Shown here one piece after another: positions 13,101-28,100 of a DNA stretch of 64,000 nt; within the stretch, counting starts at the first letter, position 1; the number at the start of each line of letters is the position of its first letter. Source of the stretch: Pholis gunnellus (lineage: Eukaryota; Chordata; Actinopteri; Perciformes; Pholidae); assembly GCA_910591455.2 (NCBI GenBank), contig OU342817.1, positions 8,919,915-8,983,914 of the forward strand, read 5' to 3'. The translations under genes were made by a program, and so were the position numbers. Below the pieces are notes generated by a model, which saw only the letters and a list, made by a program, of their open reading frames with translations, had not been told where the DNA came from and did not search any database.

Positions 13101-16100
13101 GTCCTTTTAAAGCAATAGTTGCGCGTCATTTTATCACACACACTGTCAATTTGGTGAAAGAGCATAGTAAGTGCAATGATTTTAAGTGCATGACTTCAGA
13201 TGTTGCGCTAAGAAACTTTCATGTTCACTTCTCGAAATATACATGCAGTTACCAGATATGTCCACAAGGGGTCAGTATTTTACACACTTCACGCAGTCAA
13301 ATCAGTTTCAGTATAATATGCCAGTTTTTATAGCCTGCCTATTTCTAAATGCAACACATAGTTTCAGACAAATTAACTTGAATAACTACACGTTTAAGTA
13401 TAATTTTCTTGAACCTGTGTTTTTTTTTCCTTCCATGTACAGGGTACTCGAGGTTTGCTTGGCCCCAGAGGGTCTCAGGGTGCTGGAGGACAGCGTGTAA
13501 GTACATCTCCTATATCACTTGATTCTCATAATGCTCATCATTTGTTTTCTAGCTCAATGGAGTGTCGACTTTCATTGTCAAATTTCTGATCTCTTTAGGG
13601 TCTTCCTGGAATTGATGGGCAAGCTGGTCCCAAAGGAAACCTGGTGAGAAATATTTATGTTTTGCTAATTTCTAATATTTACCTGTGAGAGTTCAAATCT
13701 GATTGTTTCCTACACATATTTGTAAAGACCACTTTAGCAATCGGTATGTCATTTGGTTTGCTTGTGGCCAGTTGCAGGTCAGTGACCTTTTACTCCCGGG
13801 TCATTGGTCATTTGCTGATTAGAGATAGTAGATGGAGACGAGTGGCTGTCTTATTATAGTTGTCTGCTGACTCAGTAGGCCGTGATGAAGAGCCACTAAG
13901 CTCAAGTAAGGGATGAAACAGAAAAGCTTGTCTGTGCGTGGTCCCATCATGCATTCGGCTTCTCGGAGGCTCTCAGTGGGATGGTAACATATCATCGGTC
14001 AAGACAGCTGGACAAGCCCACACGTCGTCTGTGGTCACTGAGTCACTGAGCTGAAGAACTAAGCAGCTGTTAAAGGGACACAAAAAACAATGGCAACTTT
14101 CATGTCTCCAAAGGCAGTCTTGATCTTGATACATTCTAAAAAAGTCAAAGCAGAACACTTGAAAGTATCCAAAGTAGTAAAGCTTCCCAAAGGGTTTATA
14201 AACTCTTATGATGCTCACCCCAGCCTCTAACATATGGATGTTTTTAAGACATCCTCTACAAGTGAAGAACTCAAATGTGCTCAAAGCCCTGCTAACAATC
14301 TCAGTCAGGCAACCTACACTCCTCTGAATCCAGCTTTTGTATTCCGTGTTTGTTGTAACAGCTGGAGAAGACTGCTTCACAAAGGACTTGTCTGTTTTTG
14401 TATATGTTTGGTTTGTGACACACCAATTCTCTGCAGGGAAGCCAAACAACCCACCATTCCAGTTTGTCTCATTAGCCTCAATCCATAGCCAGACGGCTCT
14501 GTAGCCCCACAGTGTGTATTTAAAGAAAGCTGCATTTCATAGCCAGACTCAGATTCTGACCAGCCACCAGATTTTAGGGCTGTCTCTGATAGAAACTAAA
14601 CACAACTAAGATAAGGCTGGAAGACTGGTGCCAGTGTATCATATATACCTCCTAGCCATTTGCACCTTTTTGTTTCACATTCTTGACAAAGATTCGATAA
14701 AGCCAATTCAACCAGTATATCCAAGCTCCAAGTTTTGATGTTGGGAAAACTATAAAAGACACATGGTACCAAGTGACTTTACGTTTTGCCCCTCATTGCT
14801 CTTATGTATAAAACATATTTGTCTTTGACTGCATTTCTATACATTTTCTGAAATTATTGGCAGCATTCTTCTTAATGGCGTCCGCTCTTTTGCTTTTTAT
14901 GCACAGGGTCCACAAGGAGAGCCGGGACCTGCAGGGCAACAGGGTATGCCGGGTCCACATGTAAGTTTCTTGTCTTTCCTCTCTGTATCTCTTTTTTCTA
15001 ACCTAGTCTGATCACTTCATCGCTCCTGTACTGTACCTCATCTCTCCGCTTAATTTCTTAATGCCTGTTTTCTTCATCTGTCTTCTTCCCAGTGCTCTCT
15101 GCCTGAGTCTGCCCTTGTCATGCTCCATCTTCATTACCATATCCATTGTGCTATGAACTCAGATGATCACTTGCAATGTTTTGTTAATCAAAACCTTCTA
15201 AGACATAATTTTCTTTTGGTTTAGTTCCCTTTTTCTTCTTCTTCTTCTTTCTCTCTATCCTTCATTCCTCAAGTTGACACCAAATTAGAGCAAAAACTTC
15301 GCTAGTGTTCACTAGTATTGTTTTTCTACAGCCACAAAGAAGATAAACATCCTCTCTGTCCTGCTGAGATGAGACATATTGTATTAATTTGACAGCACTT
15401 AACACCATTACATTGTCCATTTGGTAGCAGAGTGAACAAATATTCCATTTTGGAGTCATCTTTAATACAAAACAGTGCACCCAATATTGCAGCCAGGGCG
15501 AAATGACCACTGCCAGGTAAGATTTTCAGTCCTGCTGACGCTCACAGCCTGGACAGGATGGCGTCACGCCCCTGGAAAGTATTAGTAGGGACCTATCCTG
15601 ATGGTGCAAAGGTTGAATAAATACCTTCAGTTTAGTAAAACCTGGCTAGAGGCAGATTAACGCCTTTCAGGGAAAACATTGGGGCCTGTAGAAATATAAC
15701 ACAGCTCACTTATTTTAACTGTTAATAACTTATTTTTTTCCTTTTTTTTTTTTTTAACTGTGTGAATTCTCATGAAGCCTTCAAGATGTGTGAACCTACA
15801 TTCTTTTCTGACAGTTCTAATAACAAGACCTATCTCGATTGTCTTTCAGGGTATTGTTGGCCCTCAAGGTCCGATCGGGCCTCCTGGTGAAAAGGTAAGT
15901 AAAAGCCACCCCTTCAGTCCTCCCACCACACCTCTGCTGCCTCGATAAGTGACTGTTTCAGTCATGGCCTCATAAGTGATTCTGCAGATACACTGCTGTC
16001 TAAGCTATAGGCCTTTATTGATTTCTCTGAAGGCCAAAACACTCACCAGCATGGACACACACACAATATACATATAACCATAGGACTCCTGCATAAGCAC

Positions 16101-19100
16101 TTAGCAACTCAAAGTAGTATTATTATTTGTGGTTTTGTGGACATCTAATGAGATTTCAAGCAGTATTTCGAAGCCAGTCCTCCTAATACTGTCAGAGATG
16201 GCGAGGTGTGCACTCATCCGTCTACTATCTGTCTGTGAACTTCCCATTTATTACTTTCTTATTATAGGGACCTCAAGGGAAACAAGGTCTGGGCGGCCTT
16301 CCTGGTGCTGATGGCCCTCCTGTAAGTAACACACCTGACTCCTTTTTCATTTTTACATCATTCAGTCAGAATACCAACTGAAAAAGTGATCAACTGTTGA
16401 TACACTCAATCTCTTGGTCTTGTTTCATAGGGTCACCCGGGAAAAGAAGGTCCTGCAGGCGAGAAAGGAGCGGGTGTAAGTATAATGTAGTTAAGCTAAG
16501 TTAAATTGGATTTTACAGGAAAGTATGTAATTACAGTTGTTCTCAACGATTCATCAAACGTGTCGCTGCACAGGGAAAAGCAGACTTTGCAGATAATTAA
16601 ATGTAGAATTTGTTTAGGTTTAATATAACCACACAATTCAGATTATATCTGGTAACATGAAATAGAATAAAAAAATGTGCCTATTTATACTTTTGTGTGA
16701 TTGGCCGATCTTGTGAGTTTCTGTGATTGCCTTGTTCTTTTATGTGGTAAACTGTAATTGAGCTGGAATACAAATCAAACCACCAAATGTATTTCATGCC
16801 TTGTATAAAGTCAGTGTAGAGATTTTTCATTCTAAGACATGGTGATCATAAAGTTATTGCAACAATATATATATATATGAGAAAACACATTAAAATCATG
16901 CAGTTATTTCTACAACACCATTTGGCTGCATTGAAGTTGAATCCATGTCTACAGAGGCAGCCGGAGTTGAGGTGTTCATACTATGTATTTATCAAAGTCT
17001 GGATTTCAGTCTTCAGTAATCCATCTGGTAGTTTATCTAAAATGAAAAATGAACTATGGCTAGATTCAAGTAAACATTGGGCTAGTTCATATGTTTATGT
17101 TTGTTTTTATTATATTTCACTACTGGATATTAGTTGATGTTGTGCATTTACTTTATTTTATTTGTTCTAAAAACAACAGGAAATCATTGAAAATCAATGG
17201 GCAGATCTCTAGTGAATCTAATACAGCAGAAACACATTACAGTACAGTATGATGCATACTAATGCAATGCTACATCACCAATCACAAGACACTCTTTGCA
17301 ATCTTTTAGGGTCATCCTGGTCCGATAGGGTCCCTCGGCTACCCTGGGCCTCGCGGTGTGAAAGTAAGCGCTCTTCGTTATGCAATACCACCCTGTCACC
17401 ATACATTTCCATTTTCCCTGAATTTTATCCTGACTCCATTGTCCTTTCTCCCCAGGGTTCCGAGGGAATTAGAGGCCTTAAAGGTGGCAAAGGAGAAAAG
17501 GTAAACACCCGTCCACTGTCGTCTCCTTCCTCAGCATGATTGACAGATGTCAAAAATGGACCCATAATTGCAATTCCCTTTTCAAAAAAAGGATCAATCG
17601 AGCAAGTTGCAATCCAGCAAGTGGAAAAAAAGACTCTTAAGGGCCCATCAGGCTGGCAGTTAAGTCCTCATGCCACTAAGCCGTAATGGAGTGTGGAACA
17701 TTAAACCAGAATGAGGCTGTTTGTAGGGCAGTTTCAGGGGAGATTGATCTGTTGCCATTGTTTTCTTGGGTTGCTGCGGTTGAACATAGCCTGTTGCCAC
17801 CGCAGTGCCTCTGGATAGATTTTCCACTCTATTGTCAGGAAATTGAAGCTCTTCAGAGATTACCGAAGAACACTGAACATGTTGTAAAAAGGCTCTTCTA
17901 CTCTGATACTCTTCTACTACTTATGTCTTAAATAAAATCAATGGGACAGGGATTCTACCAATCCCAAGTCACACATAAGGTTATATGCTTTTCATGTTTT
18001 TATTATGTTACGATTTATAATCTTAGTGGTTTTGTGTGTGAAAATCTGTCAGTAAATTGGCATCAGTAACACAGTAGTGACTTGGAAGACGTGGATAACG
18101 GCATTCTGAATTGTAACCAGCAGATGTCAGTAGAATAACAGATAGAAGGGAGAAACAGCTTTTGTGAATGCTTCATTCAAGTGACCACTAGGTGTCAGTG
18201 TTAAACTATCCTTAGGCACCTTTATACTTTTAACAATAATACTATAAGTCTGCCATGATACGCTATGATTTCATCACTTAAGTGGTCCATCAGTAGTCTT
18301 TAGTCTTTTTTGCTATTTTAACGTATCTTCCATGTGAACTATGTAACTGGACTGTATCAGTGTTGCCTCTGTGATACTTAATAAAACACTCACACTCTCT
18401 CAACCGCTTTTTTTTTCTCTCTTTCATCTTCAGGGAGAGGATGGATTCCCTGGCTTCAAAGGTGACATGGGTATCAAGGGTGACAAGGTGAATCATCATC
18501 CCTGAAGAGAATACTGATGTTTGCAGTGGCAGAGAGTGCTAGGGTTAGTCAAGATAATAACACTGTTTATTTGTTTTCTTTGCATCAAGGGTGAGAATGG
18601 TGTATTAGGAACCAGAGGAGAGGATGGCCCCGAAGGCCCCAAGGGCAAGTCGGGACCCAACGGTGAAGCTGGTCCTTTGGGAACAGCTGGAGAGAAGGTA
18701 AATAATCTATACCTGTCAATTTTTTGATTTTGGAATACAAAGTCTGTTTCAGAGCTGTTCTGAGTCAAAAACCAGACTAGAGTCAAGATTGCTCTGACAG
18801 CGGTTTAATACGGATGTATTTAATGAACTGAAAAGAAAGCAGTCCAAAGAGAGTGGTTTACTATAGTTTTGTAGCAGTTTAGATTTTCTCCTCCTCCCTT
18901 CAGCTCTACAACAGTCCTATTTAATTTGGCTTATGTTGCCAACATTTCCCATGGAGCTTTGATCTTGCTGTATTTTGCTTCATGGTGCTGCAGAATTTGA
19001 AGAGAAATAAGTTTATAAATGCTTCAGAGTTGCTTGAAAATAATTGTATTAAAAATTGTATTAAAAAAAGGGAGAACTGTTTCTCTAAACTTGTTTAGCA

Positions 19101-22100
19101 AGTTTTTCCAGTCATCTTATTAAACCTTGAATCACACAGATGAGCGCCTTTGCAATGATATGTCTATATCAATAGTGAAATGATTTATTTAGCTGACACC
19201 CTCATCCTGATTTGCTTAAAATGAATGCCACAGTGAGTCACAAGTATTGGATTCATAGTAAAAAATAAAACTAAAACTTGATCATTTCAGTTTTATCATC
19301 GTTTAAAAGCACATGGGATAGTTACATCAGAATCCGTGTGCCTCTTATAACAACCAAAGTAAATTCACAATAGATATCTATATATCCCACACTAGAAGTA
19401 AAACTTTATGGGTATAAGTTTATTGCTTTTTCGCAATGCTTCTGTGAACTTTACTGCAGTCTCCCAACAATGTCTCTGGTGACACAATGAGAATTCATCA
19501 TCTTTGTTTTGTTTTTACTTCTCTACTTTTTAGGGAAAACTTGGAGTCCCTGGATTGCCTGGGTACCCTGGTCGACAAGGCTCCAAGGTGTGTGATGAGA
19601 GTAATAATGCACTTTACCGATCAATTCAGGGGATCTTTTCATGTGCATGCCTCCGCTCCACTGGGAGGTCAGAGATCTGGCTGTATTGTTTAGTGTCTTG
19701 GGCAAGGGCAAGTCAACAGAGGAGAGGTTCGCCAACTTAGTAATGTTTACAGTTGAAGAAGCACACATACAAATAAAGGATTAATAAGGAAGAGTGCATT
19801 AGATCCGTTTAAAAATCTAACTGGTCTCAGATGCTTTTGGTTAAGTCCAGATTTCAAGCTAGGGACAGTTGGTGCACCTTTAATACAATCAGGAAGTTGT
19901 TTCCAGTGCTGAGCAGCACAACAGCTAAAAGTTGCTTCACCATGTTTAGTTCTGACAGTAGCTGTTACTAACAGATTACTCTCCAGTGATCTGAGCAGCA
20001 ACACCATGCTCCATTTAGTGATTTATAAAACAGTCAATTCTGTGACTTACCGGGAGCCAACGTCAGGACTTACATATCGGAGTAATGTGGTCAGTTCTTA
20101 TGGTGTTTGTAAGCTGCATTTTGTGCAAGCTGAAGCAGTCTAATGGTCATTTTAGTAAACCATGTGAAAAAATCATTTATCAGTACCAAGCTGGCAGCAG
20201 CAGAGAGAAACCTTTGTGAAGCTATGATGCTTGTGTGGGCACACCGTGTGCATGTGTGCATGTGTATACATATGTGAATGTTTATTGTACATGTGTATTG
20301 ATTCTCTCAGTGACCTTCTACGATGTCTGTCTGACCAACATCATATCTAAACTTGTTCTCATGTGCCTTTCTCAAGACTTGCTGACTAACCTTTACTCAC
20401 ACAAACACAAACCCAAGCAGACACCTACTGTAGTCTCGCCACAACTCTTATAGGAAGCCTAAGTGGCACGGTCACCTGCTGGAGCCATCAGCTGTCCTCC
20501 TTCCTTAAACTCTTCCAGGCCATTATCTAACAGTCTGGCATTCCTTGCACTGTAGCGCTGACCACTGTGCCACTGCTCCACTATCAAGATGTGCTGCTGC
20601 AGCTGCTTCCTCTCTGCTGTTGTCAGCACTGACAGCTTGGCACTGATATGATGGGTCAGATACACCTGCTCTCGCAACATCCTGTCTGTTAATGTCAGCG
20701 TCATCTGAGCTGAGCGTGGCACACAAATGATCAAAGGAGACCTGTACAAATCACAGAGAAAATACGAGTTACTATTCCAATGAACAGTATTCTCTCCAGT
20801 TATTTGCAAACAATTGTATTAGTTCTTCTAATAACTGGATAATTTATACAATAATGGCAAAACACCAAGGGTATTCCTTTGTTTGTATTCATAAATGGTT
20901 TTAAGCAAAGGCTGCCCACAAAGGTTCCCAGTGGAGCCCAGGATCAGATGTTCTGTTTAGACTCTTTATTGTTTCAAAAAAAGTTTCTGGAGAGACAATA
21001 AAGGCATCCTGGCATTCGCATGGCACAAACAACGCCATTGTTTCCTCTCTATAGCCCTCCATTGAAGTGTTTTATTCTTCTAGAGAAGCATTGAAGATTG
21101 CGAAACAAACACTCTAACTTAAAACAAAGTATAAAGCTGTCTTTACGAACTTAAAATGAGGGCGCTTTTATAAATCTAATCCTCTATCATTTGAAAGATA
21201 CTTCACTTTATATTTGAAAGTAACTTTCACAAAAACAATAAAATAATACTTCTTGGAACTGTTTCCTTAAATTGATTCATTGAATTTAAGAGATCAAGTG
21301 CTGTTTGCTGTTTTGAGAAAGAAAATAAAAACTCCCACGTTCCCAATGCACAGTATCATCAATGTTAGAAAAATGTCACATCGTCCTCAAGAGGAAGTTC
21401 AGGGTCAAAGTCTGGGTCTGTTTGCAGCCTTTATCCCCTTCGATCAGCCTGTGCACGAAACCCTCCACTGGCTGTGTTTCTGGCTGCTGCACCCCATCAC
21501 TCTCTGTTAACAGCTTTCCCCCACCGTTAATTCCGGATGCCATTTGCAATAGCTTCGGTGGACTGTCTTATCTCTGTGGTGCAAGTCAGGCTTGTCCAGC
21601 ACCAGCTCTCCTTTCAGCTTACCATAACTGCACCTCTGTGAAAAACAAATTAAGCAGCATAGATCTCCCTTCTTGCTGCCTCCACAATGTTGGGCTGTTT
21701 ACCTCTTGCAATTCTGCCCACGCTACCTCGGTGTAGTGCCCTTGCTTATACTGAACAGTATTATGCCTCGTATACATATGCATGTGAACAGTAATGAGCA
21801 CTATGGATGTGCGTTGCATCAAAGTATGTTTTAAACTCAAAACACTCAGTATGCTCGTGACCTTGTAGTGCTGCTGAAACAAATATATATATATATTTTT
21901 TTACTTCAATTGGTTGAATACATATTTTTGCTACCTAATGCTGCATAAAGCGCGGCTGTATTGGTAAGCGGCTTGGTCCTCCTTTTATTCATCCCACAGT
22001 GATTGCCCTCCTAGTATTTGTTTAACTGGAACCATCGCTGCTATCAGAGGGCACAGCCTGCGAAAGTCCAATAACTAAATTGCTGATGGGTATCAAGGGG

Positions 22101-25100
22101 GATCTGCTGTTTCCCCTTCCTTTGTCTTTATTTGCTCCCACGCCTTTTTTGTCTTCCTATTTTGCTTTGCTAACAACCTAACAGCACAGAAAGTGTCAAA
22201 GTGGCGAGGAGGAGACTTTTCTCTTCGGGCTCCTCTTGAGCATGAGAAGAAGGACCTCTTTTATCTATAGTAACTCACAACCTATGAACCGTAGTCCTAT
22301 GATAGAAAGCTGCTGGCTTGTGTGGCAGCACTTTATATTAGGATTTCACAGTTTCTCTATTAATTAGCCTAGTCAGTAAAGCATGAAGGAATAGCGCTAC
22401 TTTCTCTTCAGCCTCTGTCACAGTTTTACTGGACACAGACTACGCTATCCCTTATTTTATTCCCGACAACTATATAATGTATTTCCACTCTCAGTCACTG
22501 AACAGTCACTTCTTTCTTTCTTTTTCTGTACTTGTCTCGCAGGGCTCCAACGGCTTCAATGGATTCCCCGGGGCAAATGGCGAGAAGGGAGCAAGGGTGA
22601 GCAACAGAATTCATCATTCTCTTTCCTATCAAAGACATGTATATACTTTTTTTCTGTGCAGCAGATGGATTGAGAGTTGATAGGTTGGAACACTGACACA
22701 GGGGATGGACAATGCGTCTTTGACCACAAGGTCACTAGGACTAACGGTCCAAGATGCATAAAATGTAACTTTGATGTTACTGGTTTGTGTCTGACTCAGA
22801 CACAAAATATATAATTAGGTTTCAACTTAAAATCTACTTAGTATCATTCATCTGAACTGCAAAATAACGTGCATGCATGGTTTGCATGTAGTGTACTGTA
22901 ATTATACATGATTGTCATGAAGTCAAGTCAGTTTTTATTTATATAGCCCAAAACTACAAATCCTGAATTTGCCTTAAGGGCCTTAACAGTCTGTACAACA
23001 TACAACACCCTCTATCCTTGCAACAGAAATAAAGAACTCCCCAAAAAGCCCTTAAAGAGCAAGAGGATCCCTCTTCCAGGACGGACAGACAACTTATAGA
23101 TGTTGCGTGTACAACATAATAGTTTAAGAATCAAGTGTGTCAGCAAATGAGTTTGTTGATAATATTTGATTTGGGTGTAGACACACATGTGATTGCCAAA
23201 CATTTTATTCCAAAAGCACTGGCATTATTATGCCGCTAACAGCCCCTGCTCGTTTAGGAGATGTTGGAATCTGGCTGCAGGCATTTTCTCCCATTCAGCC
23301 ATCAGAGTATTGGTGAGGTCATCGAATGATATTAGGCGATAAGGCCAGACCTCCCAGTTCATCCAAAAGGTGTTAGATGGGTTTGAGGTCAGGGCTCTGT
23401 GACGCACAGTCAAAGTTGAAAGCACACAATTGCCTGAATTATCGCTGTACGCTGTACCATTAAGAGTTCCCTTGATTTGGACAAAGAAGCCGAGCCCCAA
23501 ACCACGACAATCAGCCCCACACTAACTGACTGAGAGAACAGGGGCGTCCACATACTTTTGGCCTTGTGTAATCAGGGTCGAGCACTCGAGGGAGGGCTGA
23601 CTACTGTATTCAGCCATGTAAGCGTAGAGCGGTTGAAAAGCGTCACAGATGAAGGGATGAGATTGGGAGTTGCAGAATGGTGGGAAGGGTTATTATTGAA
23701 GAGACAAGCTTTTCTCTGCTCTCAGACAGACATTGAGACGCAGTCACCCATGGCCCCCACCGTGCTAGAACTGACAGGTAGTTCAAGCTGTCAAGTGCCT
23801 GTGGGTAACCACTTACCTCAGCAGTTTGATTATTTATTTTTGTCCGAAGATGCTCAGATGTTTCTATTTGATCCCTCACTCCAATCTCCTCAGCACTTGT
23901 GTCTGTCTGATACTGATATTTGAGGGTATTTGTAGATGCTTTGTTCAAAGTGAAAAAAAAGAGAGAGAGATTAAAAAACACTTATATTCGCTGCTGGTAT
24001 AAGGAATGATTTTGTCTTTAATCAAAGCTTTTGTCTTTCTTTCTCAGGGAATCGCCGGCAAAGCAGGCCCTAGAGGACAACGTGGTCCAACGGTAGGCAA
24101 TTCATCTGTCTGCCAAGTCAGCTCGAGCCCTCCACATAAATGAGTTATTGTGTTCAAATGAAAATACCTTCCCTTAGTGTAGCTGTGCATCGGCTTTATT
24201 TTGTTGTCTTTTGAAGGGGATATGCACTGGGTGGGGAATTGTAGAGATTGGCAGGGAAGGCACTGATGACCTGCCGTTTATACAATTACTTTCTGTGTTT
24301 TTGTTACTTATTGTTTTTATTAGGTATTCCCCTTATTGTTTTATATGCTATGTATTTAGGGTCCGCGTGGTGGCCGTGGTGCTAGAGGACCAACGGGAAA
24401 GCCAGGTGCAAAGGTGAGAGCCCAGGACCATTTTAGAATTCATAATGGTGGAGCCAATGATAATGAATGTGTGTGCATGCTTAACATGATGTAGAGAAAG
24501 AACATGAAAGTGAAACACCATGAACAAATGCCGAATGTTACTTTGACCTGCATTAGAAAAGAAAAGAATGTCAATGAACAGGTTACTTTGCTCACATAAT
24601 TAAAATATTCTGAGTACCAACTTAGGTAGAAACATAATCAAATGATCACACATGATCAAACAGGCTTGTTATATAACCTCAGTGTCAATTTTTCACACTT
24701 TGACAATGTCTCTCTTTGTCTTTTCTTTCTCCTCAGGGCACTTCAGGCAATGATGGACCAGGGGGTCCACCAGGAGAGAGGGTTAGTATGAGATATATCT
24801 TTGATCAGTGCCTGAATTTTTGTGCAAAACGTACACCAGGTGCTTCGTGCTTGAATCTTAACTCAAAGTGAAACAATTAATGTTAAAAATAAAGCTAATT
24901 TGAAAGCTATTTGTCAAATAAAATAAATAAAAAAAGGTGTGTGTGCTCTACAGTAGCTGCTGATTACCTGCTGATTTATTTACCTGAAGAGACTCAATTT
25001 TGTGTACTTCACTCTATATCAAGCTGAAACAATGACATATTATTATAAACATTTATAATAAAAGATAAATAAATTATTTCCCTGTTATCATGGTAATAAA

Positions 25101-28100
25101 GCTGGACTTGGCAACTAAGATCTAATTAAATATGAAGAACCATTTAAAGTTTAAAGTGTTGTGTGTTATCCATTCTTCTCTTTTTTTAATTTAAGGGACC
25201 TCAAGGACCACAGGGACCCGTCGGTTTCCCCGGACCTAAAGGACCCAATGTGAGTAGCTGCTGTCAAACTGTCTCTGCATTTGCAACAACAAGTCCACGT
25301 TGAGACTTTTCATATTAGCTTTTTAAATATTAATACCCTCTTATGACCTGATGTCTTGATTTTTGTGAACTGTCTACCTGTTCAACCCCAGGGTCCAGCA
25401 GGAAAAGATGGGCTGCCCGGTCATCCCGGACAGAGAGGAGAGACGGTGAGTGGGTAGTTTCGCCCATGAATGCTTTGTGCTGTGCCATTTGACCCTGACC
25501 ATCATGCATCAGCGCCCACTCACTCCCAACTTGGTCTTTCACTCTCTCGGAAAGGTTGTACAAAAAATATAGCCAGGAAGAAGATAACTGAGACGGCAGA
25601 CATAAGTGTGTTCTTTGGGTGGAAGTAAAGCGCACCAGTATTAGACATTTTACGGGCACTGCGATACAGCTGAGCTTGTTTCAGAACATCATAACAACAG
25701 TTAATGGTCACTTTTTTCAACAAAGAGTATTTGATCACTGATCATGACACCATTGGTGCCTTTGATGATGTCCTCTCACTTTATATACAGTTTAATGCTA
25801 TCTAATTAGTTTTAGAAACCATAGAAGTAAATATAGTAACACGTTTTTCATGCAACACTGTCTTTCATAATTTGTCGAAAAATTACTGCATTCTGTGAGC
25901 AAGCAATTCCCATATTTTGTTGTACATATGCTATATTTCAATGACAGTTAAGTTGGAGTGAATCTAAGTGAGCTAAGTAGTGCACTTTGTTTAATGTGCA
26001 TTTATAAGGACTTGTTTACAGCAAACCTTTCCACCCAAACAAGATGTATTGTCTATTACTCATCCCTAAAATAGGTATTAGCCATTAGGGGGCGAACACT
26101 GTCAACATGATTGTTCACAAAGTAAATAGTTACAGTGCCGTATTATTTATGCTAGTGCAATGATGTACTTTACTTTAGTATTCATACCCTTTAATGCACT
26201 ACATTTCAGAGGGAAATATTGTACTTTTTACTCAACTACAATTATTTGAGAGCTTTAGTCGATTAGTTATTTTGTACATTCATGCATTGCTATAGATTCA
26301 ACTATTTCAAACTAGCTCCACTTTGACCTGTCACAATGAAATGTTGCTTACACATGAATTCATCAGTAATTATATATAATATACAGACATAATAATATAA
26401 CACTCTAGAAGGGGCCATTCAGTTGCCTAATGAGTACCTTTACCTGATACTTTTGCGGGACTTGTTATAGAGTATTTTTTTATTGTAGTATTGTTGCTTT
26501 TACTTAAAGGAAATGAGTACTTCTTCCACCACTGGAAGGAAAATACCTGAGACAAGTGAAACCGCGTTTTGGATGTGAACTGATCTTTCTTGCTTTAACA
26601 AGTCCTTATTAAAGCTTGATTATGAGGCCAAAGGAGTTATAAAGATATTTTTTCACAGCATACATTCAAAACAATGCGGATTGCTTTGCATAGCTAACAT
26701 TACTGCAATGCTTTATAAGAAGTGATCAAAATTAATTTATTCGTCACCAACAAAAGGTACATTTTTTGCCGCCGGTATGGAAACATTTTAACAACTCACA
26801 CTGACACACAGCGCATACTCATTTTATGTTTGGCTCAGATACTTGACATCTTGTGCAGCACAAAGTCGACAGTGCATACTTTATAAGCCTGCATGTGGAC
26901 AGCTAACATTATCTCTGTCTTCCCCCTTCAGGGCTTCCAAGGAAAGACAGGACCTCCAGGACCTGGAGGGGTGGTTGGACCACAGGTAGATATACAGCAC
27001 AGTACTCCAGTTATATATTGCCACCTCCTCACTTATTATTTGTCTTGTTGTTGGAGAATGATGGAACATCAAAATGTTTGGAAATATATAGCTGTAACAA
27101 CAGTTGAATCCTGGAAAAAAAAACTGTATACAGAGAATGTAAACCAGATGCATTGAGATATCTTTTCTTTAGAAAGTAATGAAGCGTGGGTCGAAAATTC
27201 ATTTCTTCCATCTCATTAAGACTTCTATTTACCACGGAAAAAAGTAGGCAAAAACGTATGATTTGATTGTGAGATATCCTAAGCATCTTATGTGCTGTAC
27301 CACTACTGTATCAATATCATATCTCATTTAGGACACAGGTTAAGACACACTTTTATAGCACATCGACCTTAACACGTCCCTCTGTTGTTCCTGACAGGGC
27401 CCAACTGGAGAGACAGGACCCAGCGGAGAGCGAGGACATCCAGGCTCTCCTGGTCCACCTGGTGAGCAAGGTCTACCTGGAGCTGCTGGAAAAGAGGGTG
27501 GAAAGGTAAATGATGTTTCATTGCTACAAAAGCAAAGTGCGGGAGTCATAAGTAGTTACATGTATCGTGCCAAGTGTTGTTGTATGGAAGAGGACCACTG
27601 TGGACATTGATTCCTGGCTTCTTTATTTTTGTTATTTGTTATGTAGTCATCTTTTCTTTGTTATTCCTACACTCCAACTACCCATTGCATTTTAATGTAA
27701 CAGCTTTATTCTTATATTAGTTATGGGAAAACAAACTAGTTTTAAGTTTGGGCCAAATTTGTGCACATTTTCTTGTAGTTCTTCAGGGATGTAGAGCAGT
27801 GTGTTTATTGAGACGTAATTCTGGTCATTGTTCTGTTTAACAACTCACATCAGAATAGGAACTTGTTTTTAAAATGCCTTTTCTCTTTAAGATTGTGTGC
27901 CGTTCTAACAAAAGTGCACTCTTATTGTTAAATATTGATGGATTTAAAAGATAAATAAATCCTTTGATGGTTGTTTGTTCAAACCTTGCACATCTTTTCT
28001 TCATCCTTCACTTCTTAATCACTTGCTGTTGTTCCCACATAATAATGTATAATTCCAACTTTTATCGAACAGATCAATCACTTTAATTGTTTTTCTAAGC

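Noticed and set aside
13973..14449. 158-codon minus-strand open frame in a col11a1 intron
   Set aside because: No domain, no splice context and an irregular Cys/Phe-rich composition. About one frame of this length is expected by chance in 64 kb read in six frames.
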